Assembly (NCBI GenBank): GCA_963636105.1
Contig: CAVHIG010000017.1
Span: 1 to 33,640 of the forward strand
Source: CAVHIG01 sp963636105
GTDB taxonomy: Bacteria > Bacillota > Clostridia > Peptostreptococcales > Anaerovoracaceae
Reading direction: 5' to 3'
Length of the DNA stretch: 33,640 nucleotides
Position 1 is the stretch's first letter; the number at the start of each line of letters is the position of its first letter. Positions 1-7,290 of this stretch are shown in pieces. The notes below the pieces were generated by a model, which did no database searches, was not told where the DNA came from, and saw nothing but the letters and a program-made list of their open reading frames with translations. The translations under genes were made by a program, and so were the position numbers.

Positions 1-2
1 AA

Positions 3-104
3 TCAGTAGCAAGGCAAGAAAGATCTCCGTTAGAAAAAAAATTAGGAGCAGGTCAAGCAGAAGGGTTCTCGGAAGGAAAATCGGGAGGGAATCCATGCGT
101 GTAA
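3..104 (+). CDS. possible 3' end of an upstream gene (partial)
   Basis: An open frame enters from the left edge and stops with TAA at 102-104, overlapping the aroA start by 10 nt. The readable tail contains SVARQERSPLEKKLGAGQ and is polar and low in complexity, so it cannot be assigned to a family. Its only support is the tight overlap, which resembles the aroA/tyrA overlap downstream and would fit an aromatic pathway operon. It could equally be non-coding leader sequence. Confidence 0.3.
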   Translation, partial: SVARQERSPLEKKLGAGQAEGFSEGKSGGNPCV

Positions 105-1687
105 GGATAGAAAAGGGCATTGCAAGAGGCACAGTGGAGGCGCCTCCATCCAAAAGCATGGCACACAGGCTACTCATATGCGCGGGCCTTGCGGGCGGCA
201 AGTCGGTGATTCACGGAATCGCGGCTTCAGAGGATGTGCTGGCCACACTGGACTGCCTTGCGGCGCTGGGTGTGCGCTGCGAAGTTGGACAAGATGCAGC
301 TGTAATTTATGGAAAAAAATTCCGCAACATTGAAAGCCCATCTACCATTGTGCTTCCCAAAGTAGCTCCGAAATCAGAGACTATCAAAGCAGCTCCGGAA
401 TCAGAGCTTCCCAAAGCAGCTTCGGAATCTGAACCAACCAAAGAGGCTTTCAACTTTGATTCCAGGGAGGATGTTCTTTTAGAAAAAGAAGGAGAAAAGC
501 GCATCCTGAATTGCCGCGAAAGCGGAAGTACATTGCGGTTCTTCCTGCCGATATGCCTTGCGATAGGCGGTAAAAGCAGATTGACAGGTAAGGGACGCCT
601 CCCGCAAAGGCCTCAGGATGTATACAAAATAATGTGTGCACAGCAGGGCATCAGCTTTGAGCAGGACGAGGCCGGTATCACGGTCTGCGGACGGCTTGCG
701 CCCGGGACGTTTATGCTGCCTGGAAACGTCTCGAGCCAATTTGTAAGCGGACTGCTCTTTGCGCTGCCGCTGCTTTCCGGCGACAGCAGGATTGAAATCA
801 CGCCGCCGATCGAGAGCCGGCCGTACATTGATATGACGATTTCCGCATTGGCGGCATTTGGAGTGAAGGCGAGCTGGCAGGACGAAAATACCATATTTGT
901 AAAAGGCTCTCAGGACTATATCGCTGCGGAAACGGCGGTGGAGGGTGATTATTCGAATGCAGCCTTCCTGGATGCGCTGAATGTGCTCGGTGGGGGTGTG
1001 AAGGTGACTAATCTCCGGCCTGACAGCCTGCAGGGCGATCGGGTGTACAAGCAGCTGTTTGAGCAAATTAAATATATGAATATGGCAGACCATGATAAGC
1101 CGATAGACATCTCCGACTGCCCGGACCTCGGTCCGGTGCTCTTTGCGGTGGCGGCTCTTTGCGGCGGCGGGCATTTTACGGGCTGCAGACGGCTGAAAAT
1201 CAAGGAAAGTGACAGAGCCGCGGCAATGGCGGCAGAGCTTGCAAAGCTCGGCGTAGCGGTAGAGGTCAGCGAGGACGAGGTAGTCGTAGGAATAAGAGCG
1301 GATGCGGAGAGCCTGGGCGGTTCGGAAAGCTGCGCCGTTTCCGCAGTACCTAAAGAGGAGATTCGTTTGGAGGCCGTTCAAAAGGTATCTATGGAGCCGG
1401 GAGTTGCTTCTGAAGAAGCCTGCAAATCGAGGGACGCTTTGGAGACAGCTTATGAATCAGATGACGGCTTGGGAGCAGCTTGTAAATCGGAGGTCGGCTT
1501 TGGAATCAGCCCGCCGACAGATGCGATAGACGGGCACAATGACCATCGCATAGTAATGGCAATGGCGGTGCTTCTCACACTCACAGGGGGCGAAATAGAA
1601 GGCGCGGAGGCCGTAAATAAGAGCTTTCCGGACTTCTTTAAAAAACTTGAAAAACTGGGAATTGAGGTAAGAGAAATTGAAAATTGA
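95..1687 (+). CDS. aroA: 3-phosphoshikimate 1-carboxyvinyltransferase (EPSP synthase) with two repeat insertions
   Basis: Sixth step of the shikimate pathway: transfers enolpyruvate from PEP to shikimate 3-phosphate in the cytosol. Family motifs are clear: PSKS with a following Arg at 18-25, an S-G-S-T-L-R motif within 139-150, KESDR at 370-374, and DGHNDHR at 479-485. The start ATG at 95 has GGGAGGG at 83-89. The protein is 530 aa, whereas the family is usually about 420-430. The excess is two low-complexity insertions just before conserved motifs: about residues 87-135, holding a 9-aa tandem repeat, and about 400-475, holding a 10-aa tandem repeat. All catalytic motifs are intact and the frame stays open, so the enzyme is probably functional. 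The next gene, tyrA, overlaps its end by 11 nt, suggesting translational coupling. Confidence 0.95.
   Translation: MRVRIEKGIARGTVEAPPSKSMAHRLLICAGLAGGKSVIHGIAASEDVLATLDCLAALGVRCEVGQDAAVIYGKKFRNIESPSTIVLPKVAPKSETIKAAPESELPKAASESEPTKEAFNFDSREDVLLEKEGEKRILNCRESGSTLRFFLPICLAIGGKSRLTGKGRLPQRPQDVYKIMCAQQGISFEQDEAGITVCGRLAPGTFMLPGNVSSQFVSGLLFALPLLSGDSRIEITPPIESRPYIDMTISALAAFGVKASWQDENTIFVKGSQDYIAAETAVEGDYSNAAFLDALNVLGGGVKVTNLRPDSLQGDRVYKQLFEQIKYMNMADHDKPIDISDCPDLGPVLFAVAALCGGGHFTGCRRLKIKESDRAAAMAAELAKLGVAVEVSEDEVVVGIRADAESLGGSESCAVSAVPKEEIRLEAVQKVSMEPGVASEEACKSRDALETAYESDDGLGAACKSEVGFGISPPTDAIDGHNDHRIVMAMAVLLTLTGGEIEGAEAVNKSFPDFFKKLEKLGIEVREIEN
353..451 (+). repeat. 27-bp in-frame tandem repeat inside aroA (insertion 1)
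   Basis: Three 27-bp units start at 353, 380 and 407, with a partial fourth at 434. Each encodes nine residues: LPKVAPKSE, TIKAAPESE, LPKAASESE, then PTKEAFNFD. The units share CAAAG and the (T)CAGAG/TCTGAA ends. Repeat length is a multiple of three, so copy-number change would keep the reading frame. Confidence 0.9.
1418..1507 (+). repeat. 30-bp in-frame tandem repeat inside aroA (insertion 2)
   Basis: Three 30-bp units start at 1418, 1448 and 1478. They encode ACKSRDALET, AYESDDGLGA and ACKSEVGFGI. The array sits just before the conserved DGHNDHR motif. The same insertion also carries one exact copy of the 13-mer motif at 1333-1345. Confidence 0.88.
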
Positions 1688-2537
1688 CAAGAATACAAAC
1701 ATCCTGATAGTCGGCCTCGGCATAATCGGCGGAAGCTATGCCAGAGGCTTTATGAAAAACGGCTTCAAAATACGAGCTATAGACACGAATCCGAAGACTA
1801 TAGCCTATGCGCTTGAAAATAACATCATCGCAGAGGGCAGGACGGAGGCGGATCCCGACTTTATAGGAGCAGCGGACCTTGTGATATTTGCTCTGTATCC
1901 GCACATTTTCAAGGAATGGATAGCGGAAAATCAAAAGTATTTCAAGTCTGGCGCGATTCTGACAGACGTGACGGGCGTAAAGGGCTGCGTGGTGGACGAG
2001 ATCCAGAATATGCTCCGCGACGACTGCGAATACATAGCGGCTCACCCTATGGCGGGCTGTGAAAAGCTTGGCGTCCAAAACAGCAATGAAAAGATATTTT
2101 ATCAGGCAAACTACATCATAGTACCGACCGAGAAGAACAGCGAGGACGCGAAGGAGACTTGCAGACAAATTGGTGAAATCCTTGGATTTGCGCGGATTTC
2201 CGAGCTTTCTCCATACGATCACGACGAGATGATAGGCTTTGTGTCACAGCTTACGCATTGTATAGCTATGACGCTCATGACCTGCAATCATATGGATAGA
2301 TTGGAAGATTATACCGGAGACTCATTCCGCGACCTGACGCGTATCGCGCGCATAGACGAGACGCTGTGGAGCGAGCTGTTTCTGCTGAATAAAGACGCGC
2401 TCCTTCACCAGGTGAAGCTCTTCACCATTGAAATGTCAAAGCTTGAGCGGATGCTCATGGAGGGCGACAAGGAGGGCATCAAGGATATGATGAGGCGCTC
2501 GACCGCGAGAAGAAAGCTCTTTGACAAGGAAAAGTAG
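1677..2537 (+). CDS. tyrA: prephenate dehydrogenase
   Basis: NAD(P)-dependent oxidative decarboxylation of prephenate to 4-hydroxyphenylpyruvate, the tyrosine branch after chorismate. The N-terminal Rossmann motif is GLGIIGG (residues 13-19). HPMAGCEKLG and QLTHCIAMTLM follow, as expected for the TyrA family, and the length of 286 aa is typical of a monofunctional enzyme without mutase or ACT domains. The start is TTG at 1677 with GAGGT at 1664-1668, inside the end of aroA, and the coding regions overlap by 11 nt. Absence of an ACT domain suggests that feedback control, if any, lies elsewhere. Confidence 0.93.
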   Translation: MKIDKNTNILIVGLGIIGGSYARGFMKNGFKIRAIDTNPKTIAYALENNIIAEGRTEADPDFIGAADLVIFALYPHIFKEWIAENQKYFKSGAILTDVTGVKGCVVDEIQNMLRDDCEYIAAHPMAGCEKLGVQNSNEKIFYQANYIIVPTEKNSEDAKETCRQIGEILGFARISELSPYDHDEMIGFVSQLTHCIAMTLMTCNHMDRLEDYTGDSFRDLTRIARIDETLWSELFLLNKDALLHQVKLFTIEMSKLERMLMEGDKEGIKDMMRRSTARRKLFDKEK

Positions 2538-2674
2538 TTTAAAAAACGATAGAAGAATATGTTGTTGCAAAAAGCTTAATGAGTACTTTACAAAGCAGCT
2601 GCGCTGAAAAATCTTCCGATTATGTAAAAATACGGCATTTCAGAGTTTAGTGTAAGCCGAATGTAAAGCTCTCA

Positions 2675-2697
2675 TTTAGATATTTTCTGTATCTAAA
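2675..2697 (+). promoter_or_regulatory. inverted repeat upstream of DAHP synthase
   Basis: TTTAGATA (2675-2682) and TATCTAAA (2690-2697) form a perfect 8-bp inverted repeat with a 7-nt spacer. It lies 25-50 nt upstream of the ATG in the 185-nt gap between tyrA and the DAHP synthase gene. It could be an operator or a leader hairpin; no clear -35/-10 pair was placed around it. Confidence 0.4.
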
Positions 2698-2722
2698 AGA
2701 TATTATATGAGGTGGAACAAAG

Positions 2723-3751
2723 ATGAATATGGATTTCAAACGGAGGCTTCCGATTCCGAAGGATATCAAGGAAAGATTTCCCATAAGTGAGGACTACGCT
2801 GCGAAGCGTGAGAAGGTCGTAGGCGAGATAGAGGCCATACTGGACGGGCGCGATGACAGGCTGCTTGTGGTCATAGGACCGTGCTCCGCGGATAATGAGG
2901 ACGCGGTGCTTGACTATCTTTCGAGGCTTCGCAAGACTGCGGATGCGGTAACTGAGAAGATTCTCGTTATTCCGCGAGTGTATACGAGCAAGCCGAGGAC
3001 TACGGGCAAGGGCTACAAGGGCATGCTCCATCAGCCTGATCCGCTGCTCGGTGAGGACATGCTCAAGGGCCTCATCACCATAAGAGAAACGCTTATACGC
3101 ACGATGAAGGAGACGGAATTCTTCTGCGCGGACGAGCTTTTGTATCCGGATAATTTCAGATATTGGAGCGATCTTTTGTGCTACGTGGCTGTGGGAGCAC
3201 GCTCCGTGGAAAACCAATTCCATAGGCTCACGGCAAGCGGCTTGGACATACCGGTAGGCATGAAGAATCCTACGGGCGGCGACCTTTCGGTGCTCATGAA
3301 CTCGCTCGTCGCGGCTCAGAGCGGACATACATTTATTTACAGAAACTGGGAAGTTGCCACACACGGAAACCCTTACGCGCATGCGATACTGCGCGGTTAC
3401 ATGAATAAGCACGGGCAGTCGCTGCCAAACTACCACTATGAGGATCTGCGCCTCGTGTGCGATATGTATCACGAAAAGGGCATAAAAAATCCGGCGATCA
3501 TGGTGGATACAAACCACGCGAATTCCGGCAAGGACTACCTGCAGCAGATCAGGATTTGCAGGGAGGTGCTGCAGTCGCGTCGCTTCAACAAGGACATCGG
3601 CAATATGGTAAAGGGCGTGATGATTGAAAGCTATATTGAGGATGGCTGTCAGCCGGTGGACGGCACGGTCTACGGCAAGTCCATCACCGACCCTTGCCTG
3701 GGCTGGGAAAAGACAGAAAGGCTGCTTCTGGAAATGGCGGATAAATTGTAG
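2723..3751 (+). CDS. aroF: 3-deoxy-7-phosphoheptulonate synthase (DAHP synthase, type I)
   Basis: Condenses PEP and erythrose 4-phosphate, the first committed step of aromatic amino acid synthesis. Type I-alpha motifs are present: GPCSADN (52-58), RVYTSKPRTTGKGYKG, GARSVENQ, NPTGGD and MVDTNHANSGK. At 342 aa it matches the AroF/G/H class. ATG at 2723 is preceded by GAGGTGG (2709-2715). It has its own upstream gap rather than overlapping tyrA, so it may be separately regulated. Which paralogue (F, G or H) it corresponds to cannot be told, so the symbol is nominal. Confidence 0.93.
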   Translation: MNMDFKRRLPIPKDIKERFPISEDYAAKREKVVGEIEAILDGRDDRLLVVIGPCSADNEDAVLDYLSRLRKTADAVTEKILVIPRVYTSKPRTTGKGYKGMLHQPDPLLGEDMLKGLITIRETLIRTMKETEFFCADELLYPDNFRYWSDLLCYVAVGARSVENQFHRLTASGLDIPVGMKNPTGGDLSVLMNSLVAAQSGHTFIYRNWEVATHGNPYAHAILRGYMNKHGQSLPNYHYEDLRLVCDMYHEKGIKNPAIMVDTNHANSGKDYLQQIRICREVLQSRRFNKDIGNMVKGVMIESYIEDGCQPVDGTVYGKSITDPCLGWEKTERLLLEMADKL

Positions 3752-3752
3752 A

Positions 3753-3862
3753 GGGCAAAACAGCTCGAGAAAATCGGAAAAACGGGGCAAAATAGCTCGA
3801 TAAAATTGGAAAAACGGGGCAAAACTCTTCGAAAAAGCTTGAAAAACGGGGCAAAACCTTGT
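3753..3862 (+). repeat. 32-bp tandem repeat array upstream of the first AAA_14 ATPase
   Basis: Three 32-bp units start at 3753, 3785 and 3817, with a partial fourth at 3849. Each begins GGGCAAAA and ends GAAAAACG. The array starts two bases after the DAHP synthase stop and runs into the promoter of the next gene, whose -35 lies in the last full unit. A related array precedes the second ATPase. Confidence 0.88.
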
Positions 3863-3867
3863 AAAAT
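3839..3867 (+). promoter_or_regulatory. promoter of first AAA_14/DUF4143 gene
   Basis: TTGAAA at 3839-3844, a 17-nt spacer, and TAAAAT at 3862-3867. The -35 is inside the third tandem repeat unit. Confidence 0.65.
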
Positions 3868-3891
3868 AGAGATACAAGGAAGGATGAAGAA

Positions 3892-5241
3892 ATGAAGAGA
3901 CAGTACGAAGCAAAAATCCAAGACTGGATAGATAACAGCAGCAAGGCTCTGCTCGTATACGGCGCGCGGCAGGTAGGCAAGACCTACCTTGTTCGGGAAA
4001 TGCTGCAGCGCAACGGTATTTCCTTCTTCGAGGTGAATTTTCAGGAGAGGCAGGACATATTGGAGGTGATTTCGGGCCTAAGCAGCGCGGAAGAGATTTC
4101 AATGAGGCTGGCACTTTATTCTGACGCTGCGCTCGAGGAGAAGAAATCGGTGATATTTCTGGATGAAATCCAGCTGTATCCGGACATCATAACAAAGATC
4201 AAATTTTTGGTGGATGAGGGACGCTACAGATATGTTCTGAGCGGTTCAAATCTCGGTGTGGAGCTGAAGGGAATCAAAAGCATTCCGGTCGGATATGTGG
4301 ACATGTTTCAGATGTATCCGATGACTTTGTTTGAATTTGCGGAGGCCTTGGGGGTCGAAAATATCGCGCTTGACTATATAGAGGAGTGTTTTGAGAAGCT
4401 GAAGCCGGTGGATGATATAATCCACAGGCGTATGCTCAATATTTTTTACTATTATCTGATTTGCGGCGGAATGCCGTCGGCTGTAAATGAATTTATAGGC
4501 ACGCGCAATCTGCGGCTCGTCCGGGAGGAACAGCGAAGCATCCTCAGGCAGTACAAGGCGGATTTTGTGAAATACGAAAATGACGACCGGAAGCTGCGGA
4601 TTATTTCAATATTTGACTCCATTCCGGCACAGCTCAATCAGCAAAACAGAAAGTTTATCTTCACGCAGCTCAATAAGGAGCTCAAATTTGAGCGCTATGA
4701 AAACAGCTTTCTCTGGCTGAAGGATGCGGCAGTCGCAATACCGGTATACATAGCCGCCCAGCCGAAGCCGCCGCTGATTTTGTCGAAGGCCACAAACCAA
4801 TTTAAGCTCTTTATGAGCGACGTCGGCCTGCTGACCTCCTGCTATCCGGATTATGTGAGCAAAGCCTTGCTAAATATGAATTCAGAATACGAGATCAACA
4901 ACGGTGCGCTGTTTGAAAACTATATCGCGCAGGAGCTCACAAGTGCCGAAATCACACCGTATTATTTCAAGAGCAAAGCCATCGGCGAGATTGACTTTTT
5001 GATAGAATATGAAGGCAAAATAGTTCCGCTGGAGATAAAATCCGGCAAAAATTTCAGGGCGCACAAGGCCATAGACAATCTCCTCAAGGCAGACGAATAT
5101 GCGATAGACAAAGGCTATGTTCTGTCACTTTCAAATGTGGAGGCGGGCGAGGGATGCATATATTTGCCGATCTATATGGCGGCGCTGCTTGGCCGCAGGC
5201 GAGGCGCGGACGTGATAGTGGACTTGGATGGGCTTCTTTAG
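3892..5241 (+). CDS. AAA_14 / DUF4143 family ATPase (first copy)
   Basis: A P-loop ATPase of the AAA_14 plus DUF4143 class, common in multiple copies in anaerobes; its cellular role is not established. Walker A is GARQVGKT (24-31), Walker B is VIFLDEIQ (about 86-93), and a sensor-like YVLSGSN follows. The C-terminal part has EIDFLIEYEGKIVPLEIKSGK, an E-I-D...E-x-K arrangement like the PD-(D/E)XK nuclease fold; whether it is catalytic is unknown. ATG at 3892 is preceded by AGGAAGGA. The 449 aa length is normal. It is monocistronic between a repeat array upstream and a 112-bp structured element directly after its stop. Confidence 0.85.
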   Translation: MKRQYEAKIQDWIDNSSKALLVYGARQVGKTYLVREMLQRNGISFFEVNFQERQDILEVISGLSSAEEISMRLALYSDAALEEKKSVIFLDEIQLYPDIITKIKFLVDEGRYRYVLSGSNLGVELKGIKSIPVGYVDMFQMYPMTLFEFAEALGVENIALDYIEECFEKLKPVDDIIHRRMLNIFYYYLICGGMPSAVNEFIGTRNLRLVREEQRSILRQYKADFVKYENDDRKLRIISIFDSIPAQLNQQNRKFIFTQLNKELKFERYENSFLWLKDAAVAIPVYIAAQPKPPLILSKATNQFKLFMSDVGLLTSCYPDYVSKALLNMNSEYEINNGALFENYIAQELTSAEITPYYFKSKAIGEIDFLIEYEGKIVPLEIKSGKNFRAHKAIDNLLKADEYAIDKGYVLSLSNVEAGEGCIYLPIYMAALLGRRRGADVIVDLDGLL

Positions 5242-5243
5242 GC

Positions 5244-5355
5244 TGCGGAAACGGCGGGGCTCTGCGCTTTTGCGGAGGGCTTGCGGCTTGCGGGGCGCCT
5301 ACGTAGTTTCCGCTTTTTGTTGCAAAACGGGCTGAAAAACCACGAATTTTGTTAC
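5244..5355 (+). repeat. 112-bp structured direct repeat, copy 1
   Basis: It matches 6786-6897 over 112 bp with four substitutions and no gaps. It begins 3 nt after the ATPase stop codon. GCGGAAAC (5245-5252) pairs with a downstream GTTTCCGC that is followed by TTTTTG, and an inner stem surrounds a GCTTTT loop. This resembles a compound transcription terminator. It includes one exact TGCGGAAACGGCG motif. Confidence 0.88.
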
Positions 5356-5384
5356 AAGATGTTCTGTGCGGGATAAGATTGGAC

Positions 5385-5413
5385 TTGACTCTTCTTTCTT
5401 TCTTTTCTATAAT
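5385..5413 (+). promoter_or_regulatory. promoter of AlbA_2 gene inside an inverted repeat
   Basis: TTGACT (5385-5390), a 17-nt spacer and a consensus TATAAT (5408-5413). A perfect 13-bp inverted repeat, CTTCTTTCTTTCT at 5391-5403 and AGAAAGAAAGAAG at 5415-5427, brackets the -10 box, which suggests an operator. Confidence 0.8.
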
Positions 5414-5454
5414 GAGAAAGAAAGAAGAAAGAAAGGGGAAAGAAGACGCGCAAG

Positions 5455-6777
5455 ATGGTTCGATTTGAAAATAATAATATTGAATTTAAGCAGGAGTATG
5501 TCGCGGACATACGAAAAGAAGTGGCGGCCTTTGCAAATGCGGAGGGCGGCACGGTTTATGTAGGCATCCGGAAAGACGGTGAAATTCTGGGCATAGACGA
5601 CCCGGACGAAGTGATGCTGCGGATAGTAAATTCACTGAAGGATGCGCTGTCTCCGGATGTGATGCCCTTTGTAAATGTGAGCGCAATTGAAATGGAAGGA
5701 AAGCATGTCATAGAAATAGACGTAAGTACCGGAACAAATCGACCGTATTATCTTCGCGAAAAGGGTCTGAAGCCAAGCGGGGTGTATATAAGAAAAGGTA
5801 GTGCGACGCAGCCGATGAGTGAGGAAGCAATCCGGGAGATGCTCATTCGAAGCAGCGGCAGATCCTTTGAGCTTGGAAGGAGCCTGAATCAGGAACTGAC
5901 ATTCAATACGCTCCAAAAGGAGATGAAAAAAAGAACCATTGAAATCGGATCCACACAGATGAAAACGCTGAAATTGATAGGTGAGGACGGCCTGTATACA
6001 AATCTGGCGCTGCTTTTATCCGAACAATGCGAGGTGACGACAAAGGTCGCGATCTTTCAAGGGACAGATAAGGAACTCTTTCGTGACAGGAAAGAATTTT
6101 CCGGCTCAATTTTGAAGCAGCTTGAAGAGGTTTATCGGTTTATAAGCCTGCTGAATAAGACAAAAGCAACATTCTCAGGCCTTGATCGAATTGATACAAA
6201 GGATTATCCGGAGGAAGCTGTGAGAGAAGCGCTTTTGAACAGCATCGTACATCGCGATTATTCATTCAGCGGTAGTAATTTGATAAATATTTATGAGGAT
6301 AGGCTTGAATTTGTGTCGCTTGGAGGCCTTGTCAATGGTCTGGAATTGAAATCAATTTTTCTCGGCATCTCACAATCAAGAAATCCCAATCTCGCGGCAA
6401 TCTTTTATCGCATGCGATTGATTGAAAGCTATGGCACAGGTATCGGAAAAATAGAACGAGCATACAAATTTTGTCACACGCAGCCGAAATTCGAGACCGC
6501 AAAGGGAGTTTTCCGCGTGACCCTTCCGAATACGAACGAAGAGCCGCACTCGGAAGGACATATAAGGGTCAATGTGGAAAACGAGCATTCCTTGACTTCC
6601 CAAAAGGCTCAAATTCTTCAATATGCGAAGGAAAATGGCAGCATCACACGCAAAGAGGCAGAAAATTTGCTCGGTGCGGGGACGACGAAGGCATTCAGGA
6701 TGCTCAAGGAGCTTTGCGAATCCGGTGAGCTTTCACAGGAGGGAAGCGGAAGACAGACTCGTTATGTCGCAAGATAA
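5455..6777 (+). CDS. AlbA_2 (Schlafen-like) DNA-binding / HATPase / winged-helix protein
   Basis: A putative transcriptional regulator or DNA-binding ATPase of the AlbA_2 family (once annotated RecG-like). An N-terminal AlbA_2 domain (about 5-125) has the typical EFKQE...EVAAFANAEGGTVYVGI. A GHKL/HATPase_c_4-type region (about 250-340) has EALLNSIVHRDYS and SYGTGIGKI. The C-terminal ~55 residues (QILQYAKENGSITRKEAENL) look like a winged helix. The 440 aa length is usual for the class. ATG at 5455 is used; the purine-rich AAAGGGG at 5433-5438 is rather distant, so initiation may be weak. The inverted repeat around its own promoter suggests autoregulation. Its targets are unknown. Confidence 0.8.
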   Translation: MVRFENNNIEFKQEYVADIRKEVAAFANAEGGTVYVGIRKDGEILGIDDPDEVMLRIVNSLKDALSPDVMPFVNVSAIEMEGKHVIEIDVSTGTNRPYYLREKGLKPSGVYIRKGSATQPMSEEAIREMLIRSSGRSFELGRSLNQELTFNTLQKEMKKRTIEIGSTQMKTLKLIGEDGLYTNLALLLSEQCEVTTKVAIFQGTDKELFRDRKEFSGSILKQLEEVYRFISLLNKTKATFSGLDRIDTKDYPEEAVREALLNSIVHRDYSFSGSNLINIYEDRLEFVSLGGLVNGLELKSIFLGISQSRNPNLAAIFYRMRLIESYGTGIGKIERAYKFCHTQPKFETAKGVFRVTLPNTNEEPHSEGHIRVNVENEHSLTSQKAQILQYAKENGSITRKEAENLLGAGTTKAFRMLKELCESGELSQEGSGRQTRYVAR

Positions 6778-6785
6778 GTTTTGCG

Positions 6786-6897
6786 TGCGGAAACGGCGGG
6801 GCTCCGCGCTTTTGCGGAGGGCTTGCGGCTTGCGGGGCGCCTACGCAGTTTTCGCTTTTTGTTGCAAAACGGGCTGAAAAACCGCGAATTTTGTTAC
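6786..6897 (+). repeat. 112-bp structured direct repeat, copy 2
   Basis: Ninety-six percent identical to 5244-5355 without indels, and begins 8 nt after the AlbA_2 stop. Its four differences from copy 1 include changes that keep pairing by G-U wobble (CTCCGC versus CTCTGC against GCGGAG; GTTTTCGC versus GTTTCCGC against GCGGAAAC), which supports selection for RNA or DNA structure. Confidence 0.88.
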
Positions 6898-7290
6898 GGA
6901 GAGCTTGTTTTTTTGAAAATTTAATCATTTTGCAAGCTCCAGCAGTGCCGGCTTATAGCGAAGCATGATGCGGCGCGCTGCGATGTCAATTTTTTCATCC
7001 TGATTTTTATCGGTATGAATAGCTGCGGAAAGCCTCCTTATCCGGGTACGATGCAAAAGGATAAGCTACCCGCTTTTGGGCATTGGTTATAGCATAAAAA
7101 TAGCTATAATTCAACCTATTTGTGAATATTCGCAAAAACTCATGAAATGTTCACGGAAATCATGTATACTTAAAGGAACAGTCGGCCGGCGGCTGTGAGC
7201 TTTGAGGAGCATCGGATAAAAGCAATTTGCCATCAAAGCTGTGATGATGTATGCTAAGAAACGGTATAAGAATTAAAAACGGAGAGAAAT
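6898..7290. other. long intergenic region with a possible gene remnant
   Basis: No intact gene is seen. On the minus strand a short open frame ends with TGA at 6925-6927 and reads ...AIHTDKNQDEKIDIAARR and ...LRYKPALLELAK, resembling the C-terminus of a real protein. Upstream it meets a stop near 7060 and has no suitable start. The right half holds two candidate promoters for the alarmone synthetase gene and an inverted repeat, AGCTTTGA (7198-7205) / TCAAAGCT (7233-7240), in its leader. Confidence 0.45.
7083..7170 (+). promoter_or_regulatory. candidate promoters of the alarmone synthetase gene
   Basis: P1: TTGGTT (7083-7088), 16 nt, TATAAT (7105-7110). P2: ATGAAA (7142-7147), 17 nt, TATACT (7165-7170). 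Either would leave a leader of more than 100 nt. Confidence 0.45.

Noticed and set aside
3753..3862. CRISPR array
   Set aside because: The units are contiguous tandem repeats without unique spacers, and no cas genes are present.
2693..4114. A 473-codon minus-strand frame crossing DAHP synthase and the tandem repeats
   Set aside because: It covers two well-supported plus-strand genes, and its repetitive part merely translates the 32-bp array.
5242..6900. Insertion sequence bounded by direct repeats
   Set aside because: No transposase, recombinase or terminal inverted repeats are visible; 112 bp is far too long for a target-site duplication.
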